This document shows positions 33,177 to 42,323 of a stretch of DNA of 64,000 bases, piece after piece. The notes under the pieces are model-generated. The model was not told the DNA's origin. It searched no databases and saw nothing but the letters and a program-made list of their open reading frames with translations. The position numbers and the translations under genes are program-made. Positions within the stretch are counted from its first letter, which is position 1, and every line of letters starts with the position of its first letter. Source of the DNA: a virus; the IMG/VR virus record IMGVR_UViG_3300017752_002245, positions 39,167-103,166 of that record; one strand, 5' to 3'.

Positions 33177-33728
33177 ATGAAAATAGGACTCACGCAAAGA
33201 GTCCTCACGCACAATAAACAAGTACATGATTCCTTAGACCGTTGTTGGTATACATTTCTAAGGGGTCATGAACTTGTTCCTATCCCAAATCGTGAAGACT
33301 TGGATTACGAATCCCTTGCAGAATCTCTAGACCTTCTCATAATTACAGGAGGAGGAAACGAGCGTCTTCGAATTACTACAGAAGTAAACATGGCAACAGA
33401 GATGTCAACTCTGAGATTACCCATACTTGGTATATGTCATGGTGCATTTTTACTCACAGAGATTCTTGGTGGTAAAACAAGAACAGGTAAAGAGAATCAC
33501 TATGATGTAGAACATATTGTACACAGTAAGTATGAACCTCATTTAGTTAATAGTTTTCACAATATTGCTATTGACAAATGCCCCCCAAATAGTGTACAAT
33601 TATGTACAGATGCAGAAGGTGATTGTGAATCTTGGATAAAGGATAACATCTGTGCAATCGTGTGGCATCCTGAACGGATGATAATACCCTATATACCTAC
33701 AGAGATTATGAAGGCAACAGGACTATGA
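33177..33728 (+). CDS. class I glutamine amidotransferase-like (peptidase C26/PuuD-like)
   Basis: A 183-residue protein. LLIITGGGNERL is the oxyanion-strand region, ILGICHGAFLL carries the nucleophilic Cys, and IVWHPERM gives the His-x-Glu of the triad. The family hydrolyses gamma-glutamyl bonds or supplies ammonia to partner enzymes. It begins at the base after the ferritin-like stop and overlaps the cupin by 4 nt, suggesting a shared pathway. Confidence 0.75.
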   Translation: MKIGLTQRVLTHNKQVHDSLDRCWYTFLRGHELVPIPNREDLDYESLAESLDLLIITGGGNERLRITTEVNMATEMSTLRLPILGICHGAFLLTEILGGKTRTGKENHYDVEHIVHSKYEPHLVNSFHNIAIDKCPPNSVQLCTDAEGDCESWIKDNICAIVWHPERMIIPYIPTEIMKATGL

Positions 33729-34408
33729 TTAAAATTATAAAAGAAGGTCAGACCCACCAAGTTCGTGATATATGGAGTTATGATATCACGTTTATTAAAG
33801 GTAGGTACACAAGTGACGATGGGTTTTCGGAATTCGTAGGAATGACTCACGGAACGAGTTACTTGATGGGTAAGAACGCTAGTATCAGTATAACTGATGG
33901 ATTGTCAGTCAATGGTAAAGATTTTGCGGGACAAACAAGTAATAAGTTTACCGTATATGATGACTCCACATTTGCCCATATAAAATTCTATGGTCTGTCC
34001 ATGAATGATGAACGTATGTTTATACCTCATGGGAATTCAAAAGGTAATCTATCGTACATGGATGGTGGTACAAATACTACCGCAGTAAATCCAGGCAGAC
34101 TAGGATTACCTGTTATCAACTATGTCCATTTCCCCGCAGGGATGAAACAAACCCTACACACCCATCCAAGTCAACGTATTGCTCTTATCCTTTCTGGTAA
34201 AGGTGAGATTGAACTTGACGATGGTGTAATGTTTCCTATCAAAGAAGGTGACTGTTGGGTGATGGAAAGAAATGTATTACACAACTTTATGTGTAATCAA
34301 GGTGAAGATGTCACCCTATTCGTGTTCAGTCCTGACTCTGGTACAGGGCCGACAGATGAAATTAACCCATTGAAGGTGAGAACTTATGTCGGACAAACAA
34401 GAGTCTAA
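33725..34408 (+). CDS. cupin-domain protein
   Basis: A 227-residue protein. The C-terminal half is a cupin: HFPAGMKQTLHTHPSQRIAL (HxH metal ligands), SGKGEIELDDG, and EGDCWVMERNVLHNF (third His). The usual Glu ligand after HxH is not evident. The N-terminal 110 residues look like a second, degenerate beta-barrel. It could be a dioxygenase, isomerase or sugar-binding protein; the context favours small-molecule or sugar modification. Confidence 0.65.
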   Translation: MIKIIKEGQTHQVRDIWSYDITFIKGRYTSDDGFSEFVGMTHGTSYLMGKNASISITDGLSVNGKDFAGQTSNKFTVYDDSTFAHIKFYGLSMNDERMFIPHGNSKGNLSYMDGGTNTTAVNPGRLGLPVINYVHFPAGMKQTLHTHPSQRIALILSGKGEIELDDGVMFPIKEGDCWVMERNVLHNFMCNQGEDVTLFVFSPDSGTGPTDEINPLKVRTYVGQTRV

Positions 34409-35024
34409 GAAACTAATCATAATTACAGGGCCGCAAGGTTCTGGAAATCATCTATTCAGTAAAGTTTTTGGTTTCCATCCCGCAGTAGAGGGTTGGAACT
34501 TTGGAGATAAGTACTGGATACCATCTGACGAAGAACCCTTCGCAGAGTGTTGGGTTGACCCATCTAGAACAAAGAGTATGTTGACTCAACAATATATGGT
34601 TGCGAATGTCAGTGTACCGTTTGTCTTTGATGGTGTCAAACAAGTCCCTCAAATACAAGAAGTTGTTTATGAAGCAGAAGAAGCGGGATATGAAGTAAGC
34701 GTCTGTATTGTGGTACGAGATGAGAACATTAATAGAATGCAACAATTTAGAGTCCGTAAGGAAATAACTTTACAGACTGCACTACAATACTATTATAATC
34801 TAGATGCAGAGACAGAGTTTCTCTCCGTTGAATCTCTATATCTATACAAAGCAAAATACTTGAAGTGGTTATCTAAGGTTCTTGACTTTCCTATTGCATG
34901 GTTTGATGAACGAATAGAAGATACTCTAAAAGACAATCAGAACGAGAAGTACGTGAAACGTGTAAAGAAACACTGGTTAGATGAACAGGTATGGAACGGA
35001 ATAAAACCAAAAAATGAAAGATAA
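34386..35024 (+). CDS. sulfotransferase/kinase-like P-loop protein
   Basis: A 212-residue protein. LIIITGPQGSGNHLFSKVFG near the N-terminus is a P-loop of the GxxxSGxx kind found in sulfotransferases, and CIVVRDENINRMQQFRVRKE may bind the 3'-phosphate of PAPS. No other motif is clear. It overlaps the cupin and the next, similar protein. Confidence 0.5.
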   Translation: MSDKQESKKLIIITGPQGSGNHLFSKVFGFHPAVEGWNFGDKYWIPSDEEPFAECWVDPSRTKSMLTQQYMVANVSVPFVFDGVKQVPQIQEVVYEAEEAGYEVSVCIVVRDENINRMQQFRVRKEITLQTALQYYYNLDAETEFLSVESLYLYKAKYLKWLSKVLDFPIAWFDERIEDTLKDNQNEKYVKRVKKHWLDEQVWNGIKPKNER

Positions 35025-35592
35025 TTATTTATTAATGACAGGAGCGCCAGGCAGTAGATGGTCTGGAGTTGCAAATAACATTCACTCATCTAGTAGTTTT
35101 GACCAGACTGATAACACAGAAGAGAGGTCATTCTCTCATCATAATGGATTAGTACATGGGGGTGCATACTTTGACCCTATGATGGAATTTGGATTACATA
35201 GAGGTGAATGGGATAAACCTTTTTCTGGTAAAGGTATTAGACTAATAAAGTCACATACCTTATCTACATGTTTACATTACTTTGATAAGTTTCCTATTGT
35301 TATGGTAATAAGAAATGATTATGAGTGTTGGACGTGGTGGAACGAGTGTGGTGGTTTTGATATTCCATATCCTAGTTATGAATGGTACAAGAATCAAGAT
35401 AACATGTTCACACAGATACAATTACAAAATACTGCTATAATGTCATTCATATATAATAAGAAGGACAAAGTAATTAAATGTAAAGATAACTTTGAAGTAC
35501 TTGATACTCTAGGATTAAATGCACACCCTAAAGATGTGCAGAGAGATGAATATAATAAAAAGGATGTGAGTGTATATGTCTACCAACCTTAA
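35014..35592 (+). CDS. sulfotransferase-like protein
   Basis: A 192-residue protein. LLMTGAPGSRWSGVANNI at the N-terminus is a P-loop-like segment (compare the upstream gene), IRLIKSHTL and PIVMVIRNDYECWTWW resemble the acceptor-helix and PAPS-binding (RN..) regions of sulfotransferases. It overlaps both neighbours by 11-23 nt. The donor and acceptor are unknown. Confidence 0.5.
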   Translation: MKDNYLLMTGAPGSRWSGVANNIHSSSSFDQTDNTEERSFSHHNGLVHGGAYFDPMMEFGLHRGEWDKPFSGKGIRLIKSHTLSTCLHYFDKFPIVMVIRNDYECWTWWNECGGFDIPYPSYEWYKNQDNMFTQIQLQNTAIMSFIYNKKDKVIKCKDNFEVLDTLGLNAHPKDVQRDEYNKKDVSVYVYQP

Positions 35593-36121
35593 TCCACATA
35601 TGGATTTTTTAAAAGATTATTTCACTTACGATTGGCCAAGTTCACGCACTGCGGGACTTGATAGGTATTACTGGACGGGATTTAGATTAATTGAAGAAAT
35701 CAAAGAAGAAGAATCAGTTCTGGATGTTGGTTGTGGTCTCAATCCTCTTAAGCGTCACATTACCAATCTTCATGGAATCGATATTACAAACATAGGTTCT
35801 GACGAACAGGTTGCAATAGAAGACTACCACACAGATAAGAAGTTTGATGTTGCATTTGCATTGGGTAGTATTAATTTTGGTGATTGGGAACTAATTCAAC
35901 AACAGACTAAGTCAATGTGTAATGCATTGAAACAGAAGTCTCGTATCTATTGGAGATGTAATCCCGCACACCGTGACCATGGTAATGATAAGGTACAGGA
36001 TGTACCTTTTTGGCACTGGTCACTAGATGACCACCTCTTGTTATCAAAACAAAACGGATTCCAAATAACAGAATTTATGCAAGACTTGAATCGTTATTAT
36101 GTCAAGTGGGAAAGAGAATGA
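35570..36121 (+). CDS. class I SAM-dependent methyltransferase
   Basis: A 183-residue protein. ESVLDVGCGLNPLKRH is motif I of Rossmann-fold methyltransferases, HGIDIT carries the acidic ribose ligand and FDVAFALGSINFGDW is motif IV. ATG 35570 or 35576 could be the start. It would methylate a sugar or small molecule in this glycan module. It overlaps the next gene by 4 nt. Confidence 0.7.
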   Translation: MYMSTNLNPHMDFLKDYFTYDWPSSRTAGLDRYYWTGFRLIEEIKEEESVLDVGCGLNPLKRHITNLHGIDITNIGSDEQVAIEDYHTDKKFDVAFALGSINFGDWELIQQQTKSMCNALKQKSRIYWRCNPAHRDHGNDKVQDVPFWHWSLDDHLLLSKQNGFQITEFMQDLNRYYVKWERE

Positions 36122-36828
36122 AGATGTTTGTACACATCCCTAAAAATGGTGGGATGACAATAAGAAAGAATCATAAGATTCGTCAACAAGTGTTATTAGC
36201 AACACCTGACAATCATAAGAACAGAGCATATACTCAAGGTCTTGAGGAAAAGATGTCACAAACAAAAGACCACCAAGGATATGAACATGCACGTTGGAGA
36301 GACTGGAAACAAGATTTAAAAGACACACATAAAGCAGTTGCAATTGTTCGTAATCCGTGGGACAGAGTATGTTCTCGTTATATGTTCGCAAAGAAGGTAA
36401 TGGAATACGAAGGAACTCAACCAGAAAAATATGCAGACACTTCATCATTTGAGGCATTCCTAGAGGAACGTCACATATGGGGTGGACAAGAATACTTATG
36501 GCATCGTGCGATACGTGGATGGTATCCCGCATATGACCATGTATCAGATGAAGAGGGGAAAAACCGTTGTGACATCCTACGGTTTGAAAACTATAACGAA
36601 GATGTCAAACTATATTTTGGATTGTTAGAGAATCCAGAAGCAAGAAATATTACTCGTGTACCTAATGACAAAGGTAAGACAGGATACGGTACTTCTTATA
36701 GGGATATATACACTAAAGATACTATTCAGATAATTGCTGACTGGTATAAGAAAGACATTGACTATTGGGGATTCGATTTCGATAGTGGTGCAACGAGGAA
36801 TTATTGGAATGTTAAAACAACTATTTGA
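36118..36828 (+). CDS. carbohydrate sulfotransferase-like enzyme
   Basis: ATG 36118 overlaps the previous stop (ATGA); a GTG at 36106 is the alternative. The 236-residue product has FVHIPKNGGMTIRK, the 5'-phosphosulfate loop of carbohydrate sulfotransferases, and VAIVRNPWDRVCSRY, the 3'-phosphate site. These two motifs make it the clearest sulfotransferase in the window. It should transfer sulfate from PAPS to a glycan hydroxyl. Confidence 0.75.
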   Translation: MKMFVHIPKNGGMTIRKNHKIRQQVLLATPDNHKNRAYTQGLEEKMSQTKDHQGYEHARWRDWKQDLKDTHKAVAIVRNPWDRVCSRYMFAKKVMEYEGTQPEKYADTSSFEAFLEERHIWGGQEYLWHRAIRGWYPAYDHVSDEEGKNRCDILRFENYNEDVKLYFGLLENPEARNITRVPNDKGKTGYGTSYRDIYTKDTIQIIADWYKKDIDYWGFDFDSGATRNYWNVKTTI

Positions 36829-37426
36829 CAAATACGATTGTGATAAGGGTACAGAGAAACACCATTATTATAAAGAATACGAACCCTACATGGAGTCTGT
36901 AAGAGAAGACCCCATCAATCTATTGGAGATTGGAACATTTAAAGCAGCGTCTACTCGTGCATTTCATGAATATTTTCCTAATGGAACAATCTATACGATT
37001 GATATATTTGCAAGGACAAACCCAAAAGACCTAGACATCCTACACAAAGATAGAGTTGAATGGTTAAAGTGGGATTCTACTGACGCAGCACTTGGAAAGA
37101 AAATACGAGAAACTTGGGGTGATGTAAAGTTTGATTTTATTATTGACGATGGCGCTCATTGGCCAGAAGCAAATAGATTAACTTTTGAGAACTGTGTTTC
37201 TTTTATGAAAGAAGATGGAACATACTTTGTCGAAGATGTCTGGCCTATGGATAAAATGAGTCGTAGTGAATTAGACAACCCATGGTTATTAAGACAGTCT
37301 GAAAGATATGATATGTTAAAACACATTAGGTTTATGAATCATTTAGATAGTTATAACACAACTCACTATGACCGCAGAAAAGAAACTAAATGCGGTGATA
37401 CATATATAATTGCAATAAAAAACTAG
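36809..37426 (+). CDS. class I SAM-dependent methyltransferase
   Basis: Start 36809 gives MLKQLFDKYDCDKGTEKHHY, with GAGGA about 10 nt upstream; longer frames overlap the sulfotransferase by more. The 205-residue product has LLEIGTFKAASTRAF (motif I), IYTIDIFA (acidic ribose ligand) and FDFIIDDGAHW (motif IV). It resembles sugar O-methyltransferases of cephalosporin-hydroxylase/TylF type. Confidence 0.7.
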   Translation: MLKQLFDKYDCDKGTEKHHYYKEYEPYMESVREDPINLLEIGTFKAASTRAFHEYFPNGTIYTIDIFARTNPKDLDILHKDRVEWLKWDSTDAALGKKIRETWGDVKFDFIIDDGAHWPEANRLTFENCVSFMKEDGTYFVEDVWPMDKMSRSELDNPWLLRQSERYDMLKHIRFMNHLDSYNTTHYDRRKETKCGDTYIIAIKN

Positions 37427-37438
37427 GATAGCAAGTGC

Positions 37439-38776
37439 ATGATAAAATTAGTTTTATTTGATTTAGACGGTGTTCTTGTAGACACCAAACAAATGCATTT
37501 TGATGCATTGAATCAAGCATTGGAAAAGAATGATTACCTTCCAATAACTCTAAATGAACATCTTTTAAGATTCGATGGATTGACAACTGACCAGAAGTTG
37601 GATATTTTAGAAATCCCTGATAAAGATAAAAGAAAAATTCATACTCGTAAACAGGCATATACGTATATGACTCTGAATACGATTAAACCAAACCATGATA
37701 TTATAGAGTTATTCGAACAACTTAGAGGTGAAGGATATAAGATTGGTGTATGTTCCAATGCAATTGAAAAGACCGTAGAGAATTGTTTAGAACAACTCAT
37801 GTTAACTCCATGGTGTGACATTGTATTAAGTAGTTGGGATGTTGAAAACAACAAACCTCATCCAGAAATTTATTGGAAAGCAATGTCCAAGATGGGAGTC
37901 TATCCTGATGAAACCGTGATAGTAGAAGATTCTCCGACAGGATTAACTTCTGCATATGGTTCTGGTGCAAATGTAATAAGAGTTGGTTCTCCCGCAGACA
38001 CCAACGTTAAGTTACTTGATAGAATAAAAGAACCCCAAAATACAATACCTAAATGGGAAGATAAAGAACTCAATGTTCTTATTCCTATGGCGGGTGCGGG
38101 TAGTCGTTTTCAGAAGGCAGGATATACTTTTCCAAAACCATTGATTGATGTTAATGGTAAACCTATGATTCAACATGTAGTTGAAAATCTAGGTCTTGAT
38201 GCAAACTATATCTTTATTGTACAGAAGGAACACAGAGAAAAGTATAACTTAGATTCTATGTTAAATCTAATTGCACCTGACTGTACTATTGTAGAAGTAG
38301 ATGGTATCACTGAAGGTGCTGCATGTACAACACTACTTGCAAAACAGTATATTGATAATGACCAACAATTGTTTATTGCAAACTCAGACCAGTACGTAGA
38401 ATGGAACTCTCTAGATTTCATGTATAAAATGCAATCAACCTCAGTAGATGGTGGTATTGTTACTTTCAAATCAACACACCCTAAGTGGAGTTATGCAAAG
38501 ACAGATAATTCTGGAAGAGTTTATAGAGTTGCAGAGAAAAATCCAATCAGTGATAACGCAACTGTAGGATTTTATTACTGGAAAAAGGGTAGTGATTATT
38601 GCGAATACGCAGAGAAAATGATTGAAGATGATATTAGAGTTAACAACGAATTCTATGTTTGTCCTGTATTTAATGAAGCAATTAAAGATGGAAAACATAT
38701 TGCAACATTCACCGCATCACAAATGTGGGGTCTGGGAACACCAGAAGACCTAGAAAGATATCTATTGAGTTGGTAA
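37439..38776 (+). CDS. bifunctional HAD phosphatase-sugar nucleotidylyltransferase fusion
   Basis: A 445-residue two-domain protein. Residues 1-205: FDLDGVLVDT (HAD motif I), GVCSNA (motif II), KPHPEIYWKAM (Lys of motif III) and IVEDSPTGLTSA (motif IV), as in beta-phosphoglucomutase-like phosphatases. Residues 212-445: IPMAGAGSRFQKAGY then FPKPLIDVNGKPM, the NTP-transferase signature of sugar-1-phosphate nucleotidylyltransferases. It would dephosphorylate a sugar phosphate and activate the sugar with a nucleotide. The exact sugar is unknown. Confidence 0.85.
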   Translation: MIKLVLFDLDGVLVDTKQMHFDALNQALEKNDYLPITLNEHLLRFDGLTTDQKLDILEIPDKDKRKIHTRKQAYTYMTLNTIKPNHDIIELFEQLRGEGYKIGVCSNAIEKTVENCLEQLMLTPWCDIVLSSWDVENNKPHPEIYWKAMSKMGVYPDETVIVEDSPTGLTSAYGSGANVIRVGSPADTNVKLLDRIKEPQNTIPKWEDKELNVLIPMAGAGSRFQKAGYTFPKPLIDVNGKPMIQHVVENLGLDANYIFIVQKEHREKYNLDSMLNLIAPDCTIVEVDGITEGAACTTLLAKQYIDNDQQLFIANSDQYVEWNSLDFMYKMQSTSVDGGIVTFKSTHPKWSYAKTDNSGRVYRVAEKNPISDNATVGFYYWKKGSDYCEYAEKMIEDDIRVNNEFYVCPVFNEAIKDGKHIATFTASQMWGLGTPEDLERYLLSW

Positions 38777-39529
38777 ATGAAGACTGCATTATGTTTGTCT
38801 GGTAGATGGAATGAATACTGTCACCAGAAATGGATGGATAGAACACAAGAGATAATTCCTCACGACAAGATGTTCACGGGTACATGGAAGGGTCAAGACT
38901 ATGATGCTGACTACTACTTTGATGACCCTGAGAATCTGTACCATCCAGTATTCGACACCGAACCCTATCCCGATGACGCAAGTACACTAAGGAGAGATAT
39001 CTTTCCTCATTACTTGGAGAGACATAAAGAAGACCCTACCTATCACAACAGTCAGTTAAGACACGCATACGCAAGTGCGAACTGGCACAAACAACTTCTC
39101 ATACACAATGAGATGATGAAGTCGATACCTAAAGAATATGATATGATTATTCGAACAAGGTTTGACGTAATCGTGTCTGACCAACTCCCTTGGAAAGATA
39201 TGATTAAGGATTCATATGACAGGTTAATTCCGAAGGGATTCAACTGTATGAATTACTATGGTACACATGACTTCAATAAGATTAAAGGTATGGGAAAAGA
39301 GACTACCTACTACATCAATGATGCATTGATAATCCATCCCAGAGAATGTTGGGATACCGATTTAGTGGACTCACTATATAAAGATAAGAAGTTAAAAAGT
39401 GCAGAAGAGGGATGGTATCAAATACTATCTGAACCGTTTGGATTTTATCATGAAAGTTATCATGGTGGATGTTACCTATCAGAGAGATGGGAGTATGTAA
39501 GAGATGTTGATGAAAGCCTTCATAATTAG
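38777..39529 (+). CDS. glycosyltransferase-like / LPS-synthesis-type protein
   Basis: A 250-residue protein starting MKTALCLSGRWNEY, similar to the ALCxSGxxR starts of a phage/LPS (WavE-like) family, with YDMIIRTRFDVIVSD in the middle (RxRFD, typical of these enzymes) and EEGWYQILSEPFGF near the end. The ATG directly follows the previous stop. The function as a sugar transferase is inferred. Confidence 0.55.
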   Translation: MKTALCLSGRWNEYCHQKWMDRTQEIIPHDKMFTGTWKGQDYDADYYFDDPENLYHPVFDTEPYPDDASTLRRDIFPHYLERHKEDPTYHNSQLRHAYASANWHKQLLIHNEMMKSIPKEYDMIIRTRFDVIVSDQLPWKDMIKDSYDRLIPKGFNCMNYYGTHDFNKIKGMGKETTYYINDALIIHPRECWDTDLVDSLYKDKKLKSAEEGWYQILSEPFGFYHESYHGGCYLSERWEYVRDVDESLHN

Positions 39530-40223
39530 TATGATAAACAATCACGAGTCCACAGTTGCGACTCGACATGTTATTGAATCAATAAAGAAAACTGGAACAA
39601 AACTAGAACCTATCATTCTACCCGCTACCACACCAAAGACTATTGGTGAAGGGATAGACCAGTTGGATATGAATGGTGTTGCATGGACGTATCCTCTAGA
39701 TGAACACCAAGACGGTCTTGATATGAAAACAGGACTACGTCTTACTCACTACAAAACTGCGAATCATAGTAATCGTGTTGCATGTCTAATATCTCATATG
39801 AGATGTTGGCAGAAGTCGATTGACCTTGATGAAACTATTGTTGTACTGGAACACGATGCATTATTTACAGATTCTCTTTTACCAGAGGACTTGACTTCTG
39901 AGTGGAAGGGTGGTATAATAGGCTTAAATAATCCAATAGGTGCGACACGTAGAGCGCACGTATTTGATGCACAAGTGAAAAAAATACATGGACTACAGGG
40001 TGTTCCTTCAGTAGATGATTGGGATGTACCCCAAGGTCTTGCGGGTAACTCTGCATATATGATATCACCTAAGGCAGCTAAGAAACTGATAAATAAGGTG
40101 AAAGAAATCGGAATGTGGCCAAACGATGCACTAATGTGTAAACAATTGTTTCCTTGGTTACAAGTCGTATATCCATATTACACCACAATACAGAAAGGGT
40201 TGAAGTCAACTACAACACAATAA
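39510..40223 (+). CDS. glycosyltransferase family 25-like protein
   Basis: Start 39510 (MKAFIISMINNHES) overlaps the previous gene by 20 nt. The 237-residue product has the GT25 pattern: NRVACLISHMRCWQKSID, TIVVLEHDALF (ExD) and GNSAYMISPKAAKKL, then MWPNDALMCKQ and YTTIQK near the end. Related to the genes at 31042 and 40405. It should transfer galactose or another hexose. Confidence 0.72.
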   Translation: MKAFIISMINNHESTVATRHVIESIKKTGTKLEPIILPATTPKTIGEGIDQLDMNGVAWTYPLDEHQDGLDMKTGLRLTHYKTANHSNRVACLISHMRCWQKSIDLDETIVVLEHDALFTDSLLPEDLTSEWKGGIIGLNNPIGATRRAHVFDAQVKKIHGLQGVPSVDDWDVPQGLAGNSAYMISPKAAKKLINKVKEIGMWPNDALMCKQLFPWLQVVYPYYTTIQKGLKSTTTQ

Positions 40224-40408
40224 TGGAAATACCACCCGTATCATCAATACCCAAGGTAACAGACCGTTCGTATACTGTTGAACGAGTCAATAAAGTTGCA
40301 GGCGGAGATTATAAAGTTGAAAGTACAACTTATTATGTTACTACATATGATAATAAAGGGAGAATAACGACTACAACTAATACTAGTCAATTGAGTTTTT
40401 TAATATGA
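40223..40408 (+). CDS. 61-residue protein of unknown function
   Basis: The ATG overlaps the previous stop (TAATG). The product (MEIPPVSSIPKVTDRSYTVE...) is Thr/Val-rich and probably beta-stranded. No family recognised. It is sandwiched between two GT25 genes and overlaps the next start by 4 nt. Confidence 0.5.
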   Translation: MEIPPVSSIPKVTDRSYTVERVNKVAGGDYKVESTTYYVTTYDNKGRITTTTNTSQLSFLI

Positions 40409-41052
40409 AAGCGTTTGTAATTACAATAAAAGATAATCCATCGTCTGTTCAAGTTGCTGATAGGTGTATTGAATCGGGTAAACGTCATGGACTAACGATT
40501 GAAAAGTTTGATGCAATCACCCCCGCAGATAATCCTGTAGAACTATTACAGACAAGAGGTATTGACCCAATACAATTTGATGAGAAATATTCTCGTAATT
40601 TAAATTGTATTTCTGCATTCTTATCACACTACGCATTGTGGGAAGCTTGTTCTAAGGGTAACGAAGACTTTATTATCTTTGAACATGATGCAGTTATGGT
40701 TACACCTTTACCAATGTTGTTTCCTAACTATGTAATGAACATAGGTCATCCATCTTACGGTAAATGGAACAAACCAAACTTTCTGGGACTTAATCCTTTA
40801 ACCACCAAAAGATATTTTCCTGGCGCTCATGCGTATTGGGTTACTCCCAAAGGTGGTAAACTATTAGTAGAGAATGCACCATTGTATGCAAAACCTACCG
40901 ATGTATATTTAAATTTAGATACCTTCCCTTGGTTACAAGAATGTCATCCATTTGTTGCAGAAGCACGGGACACATTTACTACCATTCAAGTAGAAGAAGG
41001 ATGTCTTGCAAAACACAATTGGAAAGAAGGATATGACATTATCGATGCTTAA
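40405..41052 (+). CDS. glycosyltransferase family 25-like protein
   Basis: A 215-residue protein with AFVITIKDNPSSVQVADRCI, NLNCISAFLSHYALWEAC, FIIFEHDAVM (ExD) and GAHAYWVTPKGGKLLV: all GT25 landmarks. It shares its MKAFxI start with the gene at 39510, so the two probably arose by duplication. Confidence 0.72.
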   Translation: MKAFVITIKDNPSSVQVADRCIESGKRHGLTIEKFDAITPADNPVELLQTRGIDPIQFDEKYSRNLNCISAFLSHYALWEACSKGNEDFIIFEHDAVMVTPLPMLFPNYVMNIGHPSYGKWNKPNFLGLNPLTTKRYFPGAHAYWVTPKGGKLLVENAPLYAKPTDVYLNLDTFPWLQECHPFVAEARDTFTTIQVEEGCLAKHNWKEGYDIIDA

Positions 41053-41710
41053 AGTTTTTTTGACAGGATGTGATAATAACACAGAATGGCAATTACCATG
41101 GTTTTTAGAAAACTATAAAAAACACAATACTATACCTATTGTTCTTGCAGATTTTGGTATGTCTAAAGAGGCACGTGCAAAAGCAGAAGAAGACTTTGAT
41201 TTAGTAATAACAGTTAAGAGTGAAGCACAGGGATGGTTTAAGAAACCTCGTGCGATTCTAGATGCAACTAAGTTAGATGGTGTAAAGAAAGTTTGTTGGT
41301 TGGATACTGATTGTGAAGTAACCGATGACATATCACCAATATTCAATCTATCAGAATATGGTAAGTTGGGTATGGTAAAAGACCGACCTTGGAGTACACG
41401 TAGAAGTGAACTTGGAAGTTGGTATAACTCTGGAGTTGTTCTGGTGGAAAACACTCCAAATATCCTGAAGAGTTGGGCAGACGAATGTATTCGAAACCCT
41501 GTTCAAGGAGACCAAGAGGTTCTTTATATAATGATGGGAGGGGATGAGATTACGAAGATGTCGTATATTAAACCTATACCTCATGTGTACAACACTTTAC
41601 GGTTGGACTATATAGATAACATACAAGTAAAGAACCCTAAAATAATCCATCACACTGGAAAAAAAGGGAACGAAGTAATAAGGAGACAGATAAATGAATT
41701 ATCTACTTGA
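41045..41710 (+). CDS. glycosyltransferase, GT8-like
   Basis: ATG 41045 gives MLKVFLTGCDNNTEWQLPWF with an 8-nt overlap; ATG 41033 is the alternative. The 221-residue product has VCWLDTDCEVTDDI (DxD), WYNSGVVLVEN and GDQEVLYIMM, and IIHHTGKK at the end, fitting GT8/GT-A enzymes. It is the last clear glycosyltransferase of the module. Confidence 0.65.
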   Translation: MLKVFLTGCDNNTEWQLPWFLENYKKHNTIPIVLADFGMSKEARAKAEEDFDLVITVKSEAQGWFKKPRAILDATKLDGVKKVCWLDTDCEVTDDISPIFNLSEYGKLGMVKDRPWSTRRSELGSWYNSGVVLVENTPNILKSWADECIRNPVQGDQEVLYIMMGGDEITKMSYIKPIPHVYNTLRLDYIDNIQVKNPKIIHHTGKKGNEVIRRQINELST

Positions 41711-41915
41711 AGCATTAGTAAGAAAATTAGACGGTGATATTGCCGTTGCAAAAGCAAATGTTGACGTGTACATGAAAAACGCTGCTGGTATAGGAGAACA
41801 TCCTGATATCGTAGAATCTATTGAAACACAGATTAGTAAAATTGCAGAAGCCGAAGATAAGATGAATATAATTCATACTCATTTCGGATGGAATAAAGGA
41901 AAGAAGAATGTATGA
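41694..41915 (+). CDS. small conserved phage protein
   Basis: A 73-residue helical protein (MNYLLEALVRKLDGDIAVAK...GWNKGKKNV). AGGAG lies about 12 nt before the ATG. It resembles small hypothetical proteins of marine T4-like phages. It overlaps both neighbours. Function unknown. Confidence 0.55.
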   Translation: MNYLLEALVRKLDGDIAVAKANVDVYMKNAAGIGEHPDIVESIETQISKIAEAEDKMNIIHTHFGWNKGKKNV

Positions 41916-42315
41916 ATATAGAACAAAAGTTGTACGTGTTGTTGACGGTGATACCGTTGACGTTGACATCGATTTGGGTTTTGGTGTTTGGCTTCGAAAG
42001 TCAAGAATCAGACTTCTTGGCGTGGACACCCCAGAATCACGAACACGTGACCTCGTAGAAAAGAAATATGGATTAGCTGCAAAAGCATTTCTAAAGAAGA
42101 GTTTAGGTACTTCTCCTATTCTTAAAACAACAAAGGATGGTAAAGGTAAGTTCGGACGTATTCTTGGTGAATTCCTTGTTGATTTTGATGACGGTAGTCG
42201 TATTAATATTAATCAATATTTGGTTGACAATTACCACGCAGTGGAGTATAATGGACAGTCTAAAGATATTATTGCAGACCAACATTTGGCAAATAGAGAA
42301 TTAGTACAACTGTAG
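41908..42315 (+). CDS. staphylococcal-nuclease-like (SNase/thermonuclease) protein
   Basis: A 135-residue protein. VVDGDTVDVDIDLGF and RIRLLGVDTPESRTR are the SNase OB-fold metal and active-site segments, and KFGRILGEFLVD carries the second catalytic Arg. It should cleave DNA or RNA non-specifically with Ca2+. No signal peptide, so it would act in the cytoplasm, perhaps on host nucleic acids. Confidence 0.8.
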   Translation: MYEYRTKVVRVVDGDTVDVDIDLGFGVWLRKSRIRLLGVDTPESRTRDLVEKKYGLAAKAFLKKSLGTSPILKTTKDGKGKFGRILGEFLVDFDDGSRININQYLVDNYHAVEYNGQSKDIIADQHLANRELVQL

Positions 42316-42323
42316 AGTAAATT

